DNA from: Deltaproteobacteria bacterium
GTDB lineage: Bacteria > Desulfobacterota > Desulfobulbia > Desulfobulbales > SURF-16
Direction: 5' to 3'
Assembly (NCBI GenBank): GCA_024277655.1
Contig: JAJRUT010000107.1
Coordinates: 1-44,336 of the forward strand
Length of the DNA stretch: 44,336 bases
Position numbers and translations under genes: made by a program. The notes under the pieces are model-generated. The model did no database searches. It saw only the letters and a program-made list of their open reading frames with translations, and was not told where the DNA came from. Each line of letters starts with the position of its first letter. The first letter of the stretch is position 1. This document shows, piece by piece, positions 17,579 through 26,063 of the stretch.

Positions 17579-18791
17579 CCTCGGCGTCACAGTCCTCTTT
17601 TAGAAAGACCAGGGGATTGTGGAGGATTTTACTCACGAGGGATGAGGTTAGCTTTTGAATGGCTTTTATGTCTTTTGTCGATAAGTCAAGGCCTGTCAAG
17701 GTGCGTTCCAGCTCTGCCTTTCTCAGTGCTTCGGTCTTGCTCAATAGTTCGGTGATAGTTGGGGTAAGGGCCATGTTTTCAAGCCAGTGTGAAAACTTGA
17801 CCGCCTCTTCGCTAACGATGGCGTGGGCCTTGTCGGCCTCACCCCGCCGATCCTTCTTGTTCAGCTCAACGACTTGGCTTAAATCATCCACATCGTAAAG
17901 GTAAATATTGTCAATCTCATTAAGCTCCGGGTCAAGATCCCGTGGCACGGCAATATCAATGAGAAACAGGGGCCTGTTGCGTCTGGTGCGCATGATGGGT
18001 ATGACGTCATCATGTTTGAGGATGAGGTTTTGTGCCCCGGTTGAACTCACCATGATATCGGCAGTTTCAAGCTGTGAGAGTAGTTCGGTGAGGCCAACGG
18101 CCTTGCCGTTAAATTGCTTGGCCAGTTTTACGGCGTTTTGCAAGGTTCGGTTGGCCACTGTGATTTCGGTACAGCCCTGACTCATAAGATGTTCGGCGGC
18201 CAGTTCAGCCATTTCCCCAGCCCCAACCAGAAGAACCTTCTTGTTTTTTAAACTGCCAAATATTTTCTTAGCAAGTTCAATGGCGGCAAAGCTTATGGAG
18301 ACGGCGGAGGAACCGATATTGGTTTCTGTGCGAACGCGCTTTGCTGAAGTGAAAGCCTTGTTGATCAACCGGTTCAGGATGGTTCCTGTACATTTTCTCT
18401 CACTGGCTTCGCGGTAGGCGGTTTTCAGTTGACCGAGGATCTGCGGTTCGCCAACCACCATGGAATCTAGGGAGGCCGCAACCTTGTACAGATGGTTGAT
18501 GGCATTAGCTCCAGAGTGGAGGTAGGTGTAGCTGGTGGCCTCTTCATCGCTTAAATTGGAGTCAGCAAAGAGAAATGACCTGATATGGCGCACCGTTTTT
18601 TCTGGAGCGGCCGAGGTAAAGATCACCTCCACCCGGTTACAGGTAGAGAGAAAACAAAATTCAGTGCAGTCTGGGACTTCGCCAAGCTTTGCCAGTGGTA
18701 CTTCAATATCGGGGAAGGCCAGTTTTTCACGGACTTCCACCGGGGCAGTTTTATGATTAACCCCGAGGACTAAAATCTGATCAACGGACAT
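17529..18791 (-). CDS. hemA: Glutamyl-tRNA reductase
   Basis: A 420-residue enzyme that reduces glutamyl-tRNA to glutamate-1-semialdehyde, the entry step of tetrapyrrole synthesis by the C5 route. The catalytic Cys51 is in FLSTCNRVE. GVNHKTAPVEVREKLAF opens the protein, VGEPQILGQLKTAYREA marks the catalytic domain, and VLLVGAGEMAELAAEHL is the NADPH-binding loop. I place the start at 18791, because GGAG lies 9 bases upstream and the upstream extension (to 18848) is not family-like. This start overlaps the ccsA stop by 11 bases. It is the last gene of a three-gene operon with the precorrin-2 dehydrogenase and CcsA genes. Confidence 0.95.
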   Translation of the reverse strand: MSVDQILVLGVNHKTAPVEVREKLAFPDIEVPLAKLGEVPDCTEFCFLSTCNRVEVIFTSAAPEKTVRHIRSFLFADSNLSDEEATSYTYLHSGANAINHLYKVAASLDSMVVGEPQILGQLKTAYREASERKCTGTILNRLINKAFTSAKRVRTETNIGSSAVSISFAAIELAKKIFGSLKNKKVLLVGAGEMAELAAEHLMSQGCTEITVANRTLQNAVKLAKQFNGKAVGLTELLSQLETADIMVSSTGAQNLILKHDDVIPIMRTRRNRPLFLIDIAVPRDLDPELNEIDNIYLYDVDDLSQVVELNKKDRRGEADKAHAIVSEEAVKFSHWLENMALTPTITELLSKTEALRKAELERTLTGLDLSTKDIKAIQKLTSSLVSKILHNPLVFLKEDCDAEVKKEKIDCIRKMFCLD

Positions 18792-19590
18792 AGGTGTGGA
18801 CTCCAGGGAGGAGAAAATTAACGCCCCACAGGGTGAAGAGCACGGCAAAAAAACCTATAACCGACATAATGGCTGAGCGCTTGCCACGCCAGCCAATGGC
18901 AAGTCGTTGGTGCAAGAGACCTGCGTAGATAAACCAGGTGATAAGCCCCCATGTCTCTTTGGGATCCCAATGCCAATAACTGCCCCAGGCCTGTCTTGCC
19001 CACAGGGAACCTGTAATGATACCAAGGGTGAGGAGGGGAAAGCCAATGGTCAGACAATGTTGGTTTAACTGGTCGAGGGCCTCCAGGGATGGCAAACGGT
19101 GATAAAAGAGGGTGAAACGTTTTTTCTTGAGTTCCCTATCCTGGATAAGATACATTATGCCGCCACAAAAACCCAAAGCCAGAAAGCCATTGGCCAGGAT
19201 GGCAATAGAAGCATGCACCGGCAACCATGTTGATTGCAGGGCGGGGGGAAGTTGTAAGATCTCACGGGCTGAAAAAAAAGCCACCGTCATAAGTGCAAAA
19301 ATAACCACAGAGACGAAGGTGCCAAAGTTCTTGATTTGGTAGCGCCAGCGGAACGAAAGAAATGCCCAGGTTACTGACAGGGCAAAGAAGGAAACCGTGT
19401 CGTGGTGGGTGGTGAGTGGGGTATGGCCTGCCTCAAAATATCTGAAAATAAAAAGGGTGAGATGACAGACTCCGCCCGTGGTGAGAATACGTCTGGCTGT
19501 AATCCGGACAAGCTTGTTTTGGGATGAAAAATAAACAAGATACAGGATAGTAGCGACACTGTAGATTATATACGTTGCGGTAAAAAGCAT
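18781..19590 (-). CDS. ccsA: Cytochrome c assembly protein, CcsA/HemX type
   Basis: A 269-residue membrane protein with about eight helices. The tryptophan-rich heme-handling signature WGSYWHWDPKETWGLITWFI is at about residues 205-224, and conserved histidines occur in TTHHD, PVHAS and GLLHQR. CcsA with CcsB attaches heme to apocytochromes c on the outer face of the inner membrane (System II), while HemX proteins of this family can influence HemA. Placement directly before hemA, with overlapping ends, is typical of HemX-like members, so either role is possible. The start overlaps the last base of the precorrin-2 dehydrogenase gene. Confidence 0.9.
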   Translation of the reverse strand: MLFTATYIIYSVATILYLVYFSSQNKLVRITARRILTTGGVCHLTLFIFRYFEAGHTPLTTHHDTVSFFALSVTWAFLSFRWRYQIKNFGTFVSVVIFALMTVAFFSAREILQLPPALQSTWLPVHASIAILANGFLALGFCGGIMYLIQDRELKKKRFTLFYHRLPSLEALDQLNQHCLTIGFPLLTLGIITGSLWARQAWGSYWHWDPKETWGLITWFIYAGLLHQRLAIGWRGKRSAIMSVIGFFAVLFTLWGVNFLLPGVHTYVR

Positions 19591-20270
19591 TAATAGTCTC
19601 TAGGGGTTCTTCTCATGGAGTTTTTGAATAAATGAGAGGTCGGCGTTGGGGAGTTCTGTCTGCAGGTGCTGGGTAATTGTTTGCCACTCCCTGTTTTCAG
19701 CCAGGTTATCATGTCCGGGTGCAGGAGCTGCTCAAAGATAATTTTATTTTTTTCGTGGTCCATTCCCATGCCAAGGACAATGGGGCGCAGACTTCCCATG
19801 AGTTGCAGCACAAGGTCATACTCTGGGCCAAACTGTTGTTCAAGTTCCTGGCGCAAGCGTTTGGCAAGGGCAGGGCTTTGGCCGTGGGAGGAGACGGAAA
19901 CCGCAAGGTCGCCCTGGCGGACGGTGGCGGGCAGAATAAAATTACACCATTTGGGCACATCGGCAACGTTAAGTAGGATGTTTTGTTTGGTGGCCTCTCT
20001 GTGTACGGCCTTCTGAATAGACTCATCATCGGTGGCGGCAATGACGAGAAAGGCGTGGTTTAAATCCCCCGCCCTGTAGCCTCGTTTTTCAATGGTTAAT
20101 GTGCCGTTGTCGGCCAGTACTTGGAGTTCCGTGGCAACCTCGGGGCTTATGAGTGTAACCTTTGCCCCGCAGGCGAGTAAACCCTTGGCCTTGCGGAGGG
20201 CAACCCGTCCCCCGCCAATAACGATACAGGGTCGGTCTTTTATGTCTACAACGATGGGGAAATAAGCCAT
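19590..20270 (-). CDS. Precorrin-2 dehydrogenase / sirohydrochlorin ferrochelatase (Met8/SirC-like)
   Basis: A 226-residue bifunctional-family enzyme. The NAD-binding loop VIGGGRVALRKAKGLL is at about residues 17-32. LNVADVPKWCNFILPATVRQ and VSSHGQSPALAKRLRQEL follow, as in the CysG N-terminal domain and yeast Met8. It oxidises precorrin-2 to sirohydrochlorin and may insert iron to give siroheme, needed by dissimilatory sulfite reductase and for the alternative heme route of sulfate reducers. The C-terminal 30 residues are not family-like. It is the first gene of the operon with ccsA and hemA. Confidence 0.9.
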   Translation of the reverse strand: MAYFPIVVDIKDRPCIVIGGGRVALRKAKGLLACGAKVTLISPEVATELQVLADNGTLTIEKRGYRAGDLNHAFLVIAATDDESIQKAVHREATKQNILLNVADVPKWCNFILPATVRQGDLAVSVSSHGQSPALAKRLRQELEQQFGPEYDLVLQLMGSLRPIVLGMGMDHEKNKIIFEQLLHPDMITWLKTGSGKQLPSTCRQNSPTPTSHLFKNSMRRTPRDY

Positions 20271-20381
20271 ATTCTCGTGGGTGTTGCAAATTAATAAAAT
20301 CCGTTTCCCAGACGGCCAAATTCCGCCAGGTAAACAGAACTTATCATTATAAACGACACATGGATTAATTCAAGGGGGTTT

Positions 20382-20415
20382 CCTGCACCCTGGGTTGGGT
20401 GCAGGTTCTTTTTTT
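20382..20415 (+). terminator. Orphan intrinsic terminator on the plus strand
   Basis: CCTGCACCC (20382-20390) pairs perfectly with GGGTGCAGG (20397-20405) around TGGGTT, followed by TTCTTTTTTT. The genes on both sides are on the minus strand, and the minus-strand reading has no T tract after the stem. It therefore looks like the end of a plus-strand transcript with no annotated gene. A TATAAA hexamer lies upstream at about 20348-20353. Confidence 0.7.
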
Positions 20416-20518
20416 GCCGGGACTGGCCAGGCATAGATCAAGGTTTTTGATCTGCTGGGTCACATCATGGGACCGGCGACTTGGGGCTGTCTTGATTGTG
20501 TGGCTTGCATGGCACGCA

Positions 20519-21907
20519 TTAAAACAGAGGCATTGGTTTCCCGTTAAGGACAGCGGCTCCGTCTTTATAGGAGATGGTTGCTGTGTACCGGCCATTTTCG
20601 AGAAGGAGTTGCTTGGTCTTTACCAGCTCCTTAAGCTCCTTGCTACTGGCCTTAGCCGCCTGCTGGTCACAGGCGGGGTCGTTGATGTTATCACAGATAG
20701 CCTCCTTGGCGATGTCTTTGATGAGTACGGCCAGAAAGCGTTCATCGGCTCCGAAGGAGGCCTCTGCTGAAAGGCGGCCAAGAAGGAATAGTGGGTTCAG
20801 GACGACCTCACCATCGCCGTTGAAACGGATTTTAAGTTTGGCTTCACCCTTGCCTGTCGCTGTTTGCAGGGAGATATTGGTGAATTCAAACTCCGGGGAT
20901 CTAGACAGAAGTGAGACCCCATGGGTGGAGACCATCTCTATAAGCTTATTTTGCATGGCCTGCGGATCATGGCCATTTTCTTTTTGAAAGGCGACGTATT
21001 CACGATTCATGGTGGCGAGGGTTTTTACATCGAGATTACGTAAATAGGTGGTGGTATTGGCGGGGCCATAGCTTTTATTGTTGAATGAAAATGAGGCGAT
21101 ATCGAAAATTTCGGAGATGGTCAAAAGGTCATCTTTTTCATCGGCCGAAACCATAACCTGCATATCCTTTAAAATCACCTCATCACCCGGCTCTGCCGAC
21201 AGTTTGACGGTGATGTTCTTTATGCCAGCCTTGTAACTGCCAAGACCAATGTCAGAACTACCGGTATGGGCTGTCCCACTTGATGTCATTGTGGATATAG
21301 ACACGCCCTCAGGGCCATCTCCGCCAATGGTCAGGCCGGGGGCAATGAGTTTATAGGTGAAGTTGCGTATAGAGCCCTGTAGCTCCATGGAACCAGTAAA
21401 TCCTTGCCAGTCAATGGCAAGAACATCCCCTTGAATATCAAACTCCTTATTCAGTGGTTTTCCGGAAAAGAGAATTTTGACATCCCCAGCAAGGGGGATG
21501 TAGGTATTTATTTTGGTGGTGGTAGCCTCTTTGATGTTCGCGGCAACTTCTGCGTCAATATCTCCTGAAAGTTCGCAGGAGAGAGTCCCTTCCATATAGG
21601 CTTGTGTCGGGATATAAGCTGGTCTTTTATTCTGCATGGGATGGAGGATAAAGGGGCCATGGTAAATGGTATGGTGGGTGGTGGTAATAAGGTCAATATC
21701 TGCCCCGTCTATGGGAATCTTGATACTTAGGTCAACGGTGGAGGAGAGGAGTCCCTGCTTGTAGGTGACGTCAATGTGACTTGGGATCTGGGCCTTTATT
21801 TCTTCCATTCCCCGGTCAAAGTTCTTTTTCGCCATAAAGCCAAAGATTCCATATGAACCTATAGCGAGAAGGGTAACGATGGTTAGGGTGATGACTATTT
21901 TTTTCAT
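20519..21907 (-). CDS. DUF945 (YdgA-like) protein
   Basis: A 462-residue protein with one N-terminal membrane anchor (IVITLTIVTLLAIGSYGIFG) and a long periplasmic part. NFDRGMEEIKAQIPSHIDVT followed by YKQGLLSSTVDLSI, and then TTTHHTIYHGPF, are typical of the DUF945/YdgA family, whose function is not established. The start is set at 21907, because AGGAGA lies 5 bases upstream; an upstream extension to 21967 has no support. The C-terminus ends with a DGAAVLNGKPMPL turn. It is divergent from the TetR gene, whose tandem operator lies between the two genes and could affect both. Confidence 0.88.
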   Translation of the reverse strand: MKKIVITLTIVTLLAIGSYGIFGFMAKKNFDRGMEEIKAQIPSHIDVTYKQGLLSSTVDLSIKIPIDGADIDLITTTHHTIYHGPFILHPMQNKRPAYIPTQAYMEGTLSCELSGDIDAEVAANIKEATTTKINTYIPLAGDVKILFSGKPLNKEFDIQGDVLAIDWQGFTGSMELQGSIRNFTYKLIAPGLTIGGDGPEGVSISTMTSSGTAHTGSSDIGLGSYKAGIKNITVKLSAEPGDEVILKDMQVMVSADEKDDLLTISEIFDIASFSFNNKSYGPANTTTYLRNLDVKTLATMNREYVAFQKENGHDPQAMQNKLIEMVSTHGVSLLSRSPEFEFTNISLQTATGKGEAKLKIRFNGDGEVVLNPLFLLGRLSAEASFGADERFLAVLIKDIAKEAICDNINDPACDQQAAKASSKELKELVKTKQLLLENGRYTATISYKDGAAVLNGKPMPLF

Positions 21908-22048
21908 TAAATTCTCCTGATGATTTGATAGTAATTCGGGAAGTGTAGCATATCTGCTAAAAAACATTAATGGAATATCATTGGTTAGGGTGCTTTTGTT
22001 TTGGCCCAGGTATTTTTAGGGTCTGAGAAAGGTGATGGGAAAAAACTG

Positions 22049-22093
22049 TTGCAGCAACTTCTAGAATGTGTATTCTAGAATGAGTGTTCTAGA
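22049..22093 (+). promoter_or_regulatory. TetR promoter with two overlapping palindromic operators
   Basis: TTGCAG (22049-22054) and TATTCT (22071-22076), 16 bases apart, form a promoter-like pair. Two 20-bp palindromes cover the -10: TCTAGAAT-GTGT-ATTCTAGA at 22060-22079 (perfect) and TCTAGAAT-GAGT-GTTCTAGA at 22074-22093 (one mismatch). They share a TCTAGA half and are offset by 14 bp. This is the layout expected for an autorepressed TetR-family gene. Confidence 0.7.
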
Positions 22094-22129
22094 GATGGTA
22101 AATGATAAAAAAATATAGAAAATAGATAA

Positions 22130-22714
22130 ATGCAACTACTTAAAGCAAAGAAATTTGACACAAGGTTTGAGGTGCTTTCCGCGACCTTAAAGCTATTTTC
22201 GGAGAAGGGGTTTTTCAGGACTTCCATGCAGGATATTAGTGCTGAGGCCAGCGTGAGTATTGGCTCGATCTATCATCATTTTAAAAATAAGGAAGTGATA
22301 GCCAAGGCGTTGTATGACATGCTTCTTGATAGCATGACAGCGCAAACTCAGCTTTGCCTGGATACAGAAGAGAGTTTTCGGGCCAGTTGTAAAAGACTTA
22401 TTCGCTATTTTTTTGAAGTCGCGGAGCAACAACCCCATGCCCTGAAGTTCTTACTCTACGCGCGGCATCAGGAGTTTTTGCCGAACCATCCGGCAATATG
22501 TCAGGCAAAACCTTTTGAGCTTCTTATTGTGGCGGCAAAAGAGGCAATTGCCAGTGGTGAGCTCCGGGACGTTGATCCGGTTATTGTTGTTTCATCTACC
22601 TTTGGTGGGCCGATGCGTCTTATGTTGATGAAGGTAGATGGTGTTATGGATGTTCCCATAGAGGCTTGTTTTGACGCCTCATGGGAGTGTATCTGGCGGG
22701 GTATTTCCCGCTAA
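22130..22714 (+). CDS. TetR/AcrR-family transcriptional regulator
   Basis: A 194-residue repressor. The N-terminal helix-turn-helix domain is clear at about residues 12-60: RFEVLSATLKLFSEKGFFRT, SMQDISAEASVSIGSIYHHF and KNKEVIAKALYD. The C-terminal domain (about 70-190) is the ligand and dimer part and gives no clue to the ligand. Overlapping palindromes 36-70 bases upstream are its likely operator. The cytochrome c and TlpA genes follow on the same strand and may be its targets, as may the divergent DUF945 gene. No Shine-Dalgarno sequence is obvious. Confidence 0.92.
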   Translation: MQLLKAKKFDTRFEVLSATLKLFSEKGFFRTSMQDISAEASVSIGSIYHHFKNKEVIAKALYDMLLDSMTAQTQLCLDTEESFRASCKRLIRYFFEVAEQQPHALKFLLYARHQEFLPNHPAICQAKPFELLIVAAKEAIASGELRDVDPVIVVSSTFGGPMRLMLMKVDGVMDVPIEACFDASWECIWRGISR

Positions 22715-22762
22715 AATGGTGTCGTGGGTTATTGCCCGCAATATTAAGGAACAGGAGGACGT

Positions 22763-23152
22763 ATGAAAAGATTTTTTATTTTCGGTTTGGCTGCTCTAAT
22801 GAGTTTTATCTGTGTTTCGCTGGTTTCGGCAAGTCCGGCGAAACGGTATGATGAGGCGACAAAAACCTGTCGTACCTTTGACCAGGACTCCTTTTGGTGG
22901 GGCAGTGGGGCCAAGACATTTCGCTCCACCTGTAAGTCCTGTCATACAAGGGGAGGCGAGGGTGGTTTTTTGCATGTTGAATCAAAGACCTCACGGGCGT
23001 GGAGCCGGGTCTTTTTTGAAAAATACCCCAAGTGTGCCCAGGATGGTAGTTGGGACTCCCTTACCATGGATGAGTTGTTAAAACTTAATGATTATCTGTA
23101 TCGGTTTGGCGCTTTTACCTATGATGCCAACGATGCCAACGATTGCGGTTGA
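22763..23152 (+). CDS. Small periplasmic monoheme cytochrome c
   Basis: A 129-residue exported protein. The signal peptide (about residues 1-23, ending SLVSA) is followed by one heme-binding motif CKSCH (Cys57, Cys60, His61). A single Met in SLTMDELLKLNDYLYRFGAF could be the second axial ligand, as in class I cytochromes c. AGGAGG precedes the ATG at ideal spacing. It lies 48 bases after the TetR gene and 120 bases before the TlpA gene. An electron-carrier role is expected; the partner is unknown. Confidence 0.85.
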   Translation: MKRFFIFGLAALMSFICVSLVSASPAKRYDEATKTCRTFDQDSFWWGSGAKTFRSTCKSCHTRGGEGGFLHVESKTSRAWSRVFFEKYPKCAQDGSWDSLTMDELLKLNDYLYRFGAFTYDANDANDCG

Positions 23153-23272
23153 TGAGTCTCTTTTCTCCAGGTTGGAGAAAAAAATTGCAGGTAAGAGAGC
23201 GGGAGGGGCGTCAGGCTATCTCTTATTGTCAGACGTCTCGCTTGTATTGCTTTTTATTTTAAGGGGTTGCCC

Positions 23273-23797
23273 ATGGGTATGATGAAAAGTTTACGGTTTC
23301 GGGTTGTGCTATTTGCCCTTGTTTTAGTTGGTGTGTTCGTGGGGCAGGTTCAGGCTGGTTGGTTTGGCAGTAGCAAGAAAACTGATCCAAAGCAGATGCC
23401 GGCATTTGTGTTAACTGAACTTCCTGGACAGGGTGAATTCAACAGCAAACAGTTGCAGGGCAAGGTGGTGCTTATTAATTTTTGGGCAACGTGGTGCGGG
23501 CCGTGTGTGGCTGAATATCCGGATCTGATGAAGCTACATACGGCTTATAAGGCCAGAGGCTTTACGGTGATTGGCCTTTCCATGGATCAATCGTCTGGAA
23601 GCGTGAAGAAGTTTATGGAAAAAGCAGGATCGGTGTACCCGATGCTTATGGCAGGTTCCTCGGTGAGTCGTGCTTTCAATGCCGGTTCCGGTTTGCCCAT
23701 GAGCTTTCTGGTGGATCGCCGGGGCAAGATTGTTGAAAAATATTATGGTCCAAGGTCCTATGAGGTCTTTGCCAGGGACATTGAGTCTCTGCTGTAG
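23273..23797 (+). CDS. TlpA-family thiol-disulfide oxidoreductase
   Basis: A 174-residue exported thioredoxin-fold protein. After a signal peptide ending GQVQA it has KVVLINFWATWCGPCVAEYP with the redox pair Cys75 and Cys78, then GFTVIGLSMD and the cis-proline region GLPMSFLVDRRGKI. TlpA/ResA proteins reduce cysteines in the periplasm, for example those of apocytochromes c before heme attachment. This suits its place after the cytochrome c gene and the presence of CcsA elsewhere in the window. The ATG at 23273 has AAGGGG 6 bases upstream; ATG codons at 23279 and 23282 are alternatives. Confidence 0.92.
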   Translation: MGMMKSLRFRVVLFALVLVGVFVGQVQAGWFGSSKKTDPKQMPAFVLTELPGQGEFNSKQLQGKVVLINFWATWCGPCVAEYPDLMKLHTAYKARGFTVIGLSMDQSSGSVKKFMEKAGSVYPMLMAGSSVSRAFNAGSGLPMSFLVDRRGKIVEKYYGPRSYEVFARDIESLL

Positions 23798-23848
23798 TCT
23801 CTCTGGGGATTTGTACTTTTAGTTTATACATGGAGCCTGATAAAGAAC

Positions 23849-24994
23849 CTACAGTGGTAGCTCGACAATAAAACAAGCCCCGCCTTCAGCACTCGTCTCA
23901 TATCTCAATGTGCCCAGGAATGACTCCATGATTTTAGAACTGATGGCAAGGCCAAGCCCCGTACCGTTGGCCTGGTTGCTGACAAAGGGGGTGAATAGCG
24001 TCTTTTGTAGTTCTGGGGGGACCCCTGGGCCATCATCCTGAAATTCCATGCGGAGCGTGGCATCTTTTATTTCCGCCCGGATGTGGATATGACCATGTTG
24101 TCCCATGGCCTGTATGCCATTGAGGAGCAGGTTGATAAAGACCTGGGTCATGCGGTCACTATCGATGGCAAGTTGGGCGGCATCATTATCTATTTCCGGA
24201 TGAATGGTGATCTGTTTCCGGCGGAATTTATGGTCAAGCAGGGTGGTGACCCGTCCTAAAATATCCTGAACAGGTTCCTTGTGGGCTGTGGTTGGCGTTT
24301 GTTTTCTGGAAAATCGCAAAACTTCATCCACGGTGTTAGCCAGTCTGGTTGTTTCCTTGATGAGGATCTGGGCAAATTCGTGCTTTGGATGCTCCTTGGG
24401 GAATTCATCGAGAAAAATTTCGGCCGTCCCCCGAATTGAGGCCAGGGGGTTTTTAATCTCATGGGCCAGGGAGGCGGATAATTGCCCGAGGGCAGAGAGT
24501 TTCTGGCTTGCCCGTAGCTGTTCTTCAACCTCGATAAGCAGTTTGGTTTCCTCATGCAGTCGTTTGTACGACTTGTCCAGTTGTTCCGATAGATCCTGAT
24601 ATTTGACCCTGAGGCGTGACTCACGGGCGGCAATAACCCCCACCACAAGACCGGCGATAAAATAGAGGATGATCTCGGTGAGTTCACTGAGATAAAACTC
24701 GTGATCCATCTCGTGGAAGATGTGGAGATGGGGGATAAAGGCCAGCGACGTGGTGAGGGCCATAATCATCCCGCCCCTAACTCCGAACAGTACTGCCCCG
24801 ACAATAATCGGGAAGTAGCTTAGGCGTCGGTAGGTCTCATGGAGAAAAACCTGTTCCCCCGGGGTGTAGCTATGAAGCAAGCCAATGAGGAGGATGATAA
24901 GAAACAGGGGGATATAATAGATGTTTTTTTTAGCGAACATTTTTTTGGAGGGGGGTAGGGGGGACTGAGTAATTTGGATTGTCGACTCTGTATC
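23849..24994 (-). CDS. Membrane sensor histidine kinase
   Basis: About 381 residues from the chosen start. Four or so N-terminal helices (IPLFLIILLIGLLHS, FPIIVGAVLFGVRGGMIMAL, LTEIILYFIAGLVVGVIAA) are followed by a coiled coil, then the H-box LSASLAHEIKNPLASI, the N-box VFINLLLNGIQAM, and the G boxes DDGPGVP and GTGLGLAI. The frame extends to 25069, but its first codons would come from the palindromic element, so I prefer ATG 24994; ATG 24940 is also possible and none has a clear ribosome site. No response regulator is adjacent. The kinase gene converges with the TlpA gene. Confidence 0.9.
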   Translation of the reverse strand, partial: DTESTIQITQSPLPPSKKMFAKKNIYYIPLFLIILLIGLLHSYTPGEQVFLHETYRRLSYFPIIVGAVLFGVRGGMIMALTTSLAFIPHLHIFHEMDHEFYLSELTEIILYFIAGLVVGVIAARESRLRVKYQDLSEQLDKSYKRLHEETKLLIEVEEQLRASQKLSALGQLSASLAHEIKNPLASIRGTAEIFLDEFPKEHPKHEFAQILIKETTRLANTVDEVLRFSRKQTPTTAHKEPVQDILGRVTTLLDHKFRRKQITIHPEIDNDAAQLAIDSDRMTQVFINLLLNGIQAMGQHGHIHIRAEIKDATLRMEFQDDGPGVPPELQKTLFTPFVSNQANGTGLGLAISSKIMESFLGTLRYETSAEGGACFIVELPL

Positions 24995-25036
24995 CATCAG
25001 TAATATTTGGTTAGAGGCTGGTATAGCTATTAAGCC

Positions 25037-25216
25037 GGGCCCAGAGTTTCTTTTTGCGCTTTTTGACACGCTATTCCTTGATCTTCAAGACTCACTACCG
25101 CCAAAACCTAAATCACGCTCGTTTCTCGCTCAAGTTCGGTACTGTTTTGGCGCTAGCTCATCATGAAAATACTACGGAATTTCCTGAATTACGCCCAAAA
25201 AAAAACTTCTGGGCCC
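25037..25216. repeat. Palindromic MITE-like element, copy A
   Basis: A 180-bp imperfect inverted repeat. The ends are GGGCCCAGA-GTTT-rich (25037-25055) and the matching AACTTCTGGGCCC (25204-25216). An inner pair CGCCAAAAC/GTTTTGGCG encloses the centre. The right half carries AAAATACTACGG followed by GAATTACGC, found again at the same relative place in copy B (31980-32152). It lies between the histidine kinase and UPF0280 genes, and its left end overlaps the longest possible kinase frame. No transposase is present, as expected for a MITE or large REP-like element. Confidence 0.65.
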
Positions 25217-25250
25217 TGGCACAATGGTCTAACCTGATATTACTCTGTAT

Positions 25251-25994
25251 CTATAATTGTATCAGTTCAATATCACCCCATGCCCCGAGTTTATCATCTT
25301 TGATAATCACGACACCAAGAATACCCGCAAAGGTTTTGGCAATATCAAGGACATGGTTTATGTCATCCTGCATTTCATTACCAAGCCGCGTTGCTACAGT
25401 ATCGGCAAGGCTGGTGTCCTTGGCAAGGACAGTGACGGCATCGGCTGTGCCGAGGGACAGGGAATGACCGACGGAGCCTGAGGAAGAGCAGATGCCAAGG
25501 GGCATGGCAGTCTGTTTCACCTGGACACCAATCTTATTACTCAGCGGAGACTCCCCGGCAAAGATTCCGATACAACAGTCTTTACTTCGTTGTAAAAAAA
25601 TATCACCACCATTTTCAACCATTACCTCTGTGCTAATTTCATTATTAAGCAGTCCTCTGCCGACAAATTCGGCAATCCCGCCTGCCACTGCCCCCATGGG
25701 GCCTATACCGGCAACCTTGGCCCCATTGAGCATGGCCTGGATCAGCGGTGGGGCCAGCGGGTCTTTAGGTAGAGGGGTCAGGCTTGTGAGAAATTCAGGT
25801 CTGGCTTTGATATAAGTCTCCAGCTGATTCCTGGCAGTGCAGATCAGATCTACACTTGCCAGCTTTACATCGACCTCCGCCAGAATATGCAGATCCGTCT
25901 CCTTGACCATGACCCTTGTGGAGACAAGTTCTCCTTGCTTAACAAGGGTTCGATAGGTGCGATCTATGTAAGAAAGAGGGTCTTTTTTTTGCAT
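25251..25994 (-). CDS. UPF0280 family protein
   Basis: A 247-residue protein with the marks of the UPF0280 (ApbE-like) family: VAGIGPMGAVAGGIAEFVG (about residues 94-112), VENGGDIFL and GICSSSGSVGHSLSLGTADA followed by VTVLA. The fold is related to FAD:protein FMN transferases, but the function of UPF0280 is not established. It is found mostly in methanogens and anaerobic bacteria. No other redox or cofactor gene is directly adjacent. It is divergent from the DUF2064 gene with 69 bases between the starts, and the 3' side abuts palindromic element A. Confidence 0.88.
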   Translation of the reverse strand: MQKKDPLSYIDRTYRTLVKQGELVSTRVMVKETDLHILAEVDVKLASVDLICTARNQLETYIKARPEFLTSLTPLPKDPLAPPLIQAMLNGAKVAGIGPMGAVAGGIAEFVGRGLLNNEISTEVMVENGGDIFLQRSKDCCIGIFAGESPLSNKIGVQVKQTAMPLGICSSSGSVGHSLSLGTADAVTVLAKDTSLADTVATRLGNEMQDDINHVLDIAKTFAGILGVVIIKDDKLGAWGDIELIQL

Positions 25995-26063
25995 GTAATA
26001 TGTTACCGTATCGGCTTAAAAGTCGGGAACCAGATATTACTTTAGTGGTTAAATAGAATTAAC

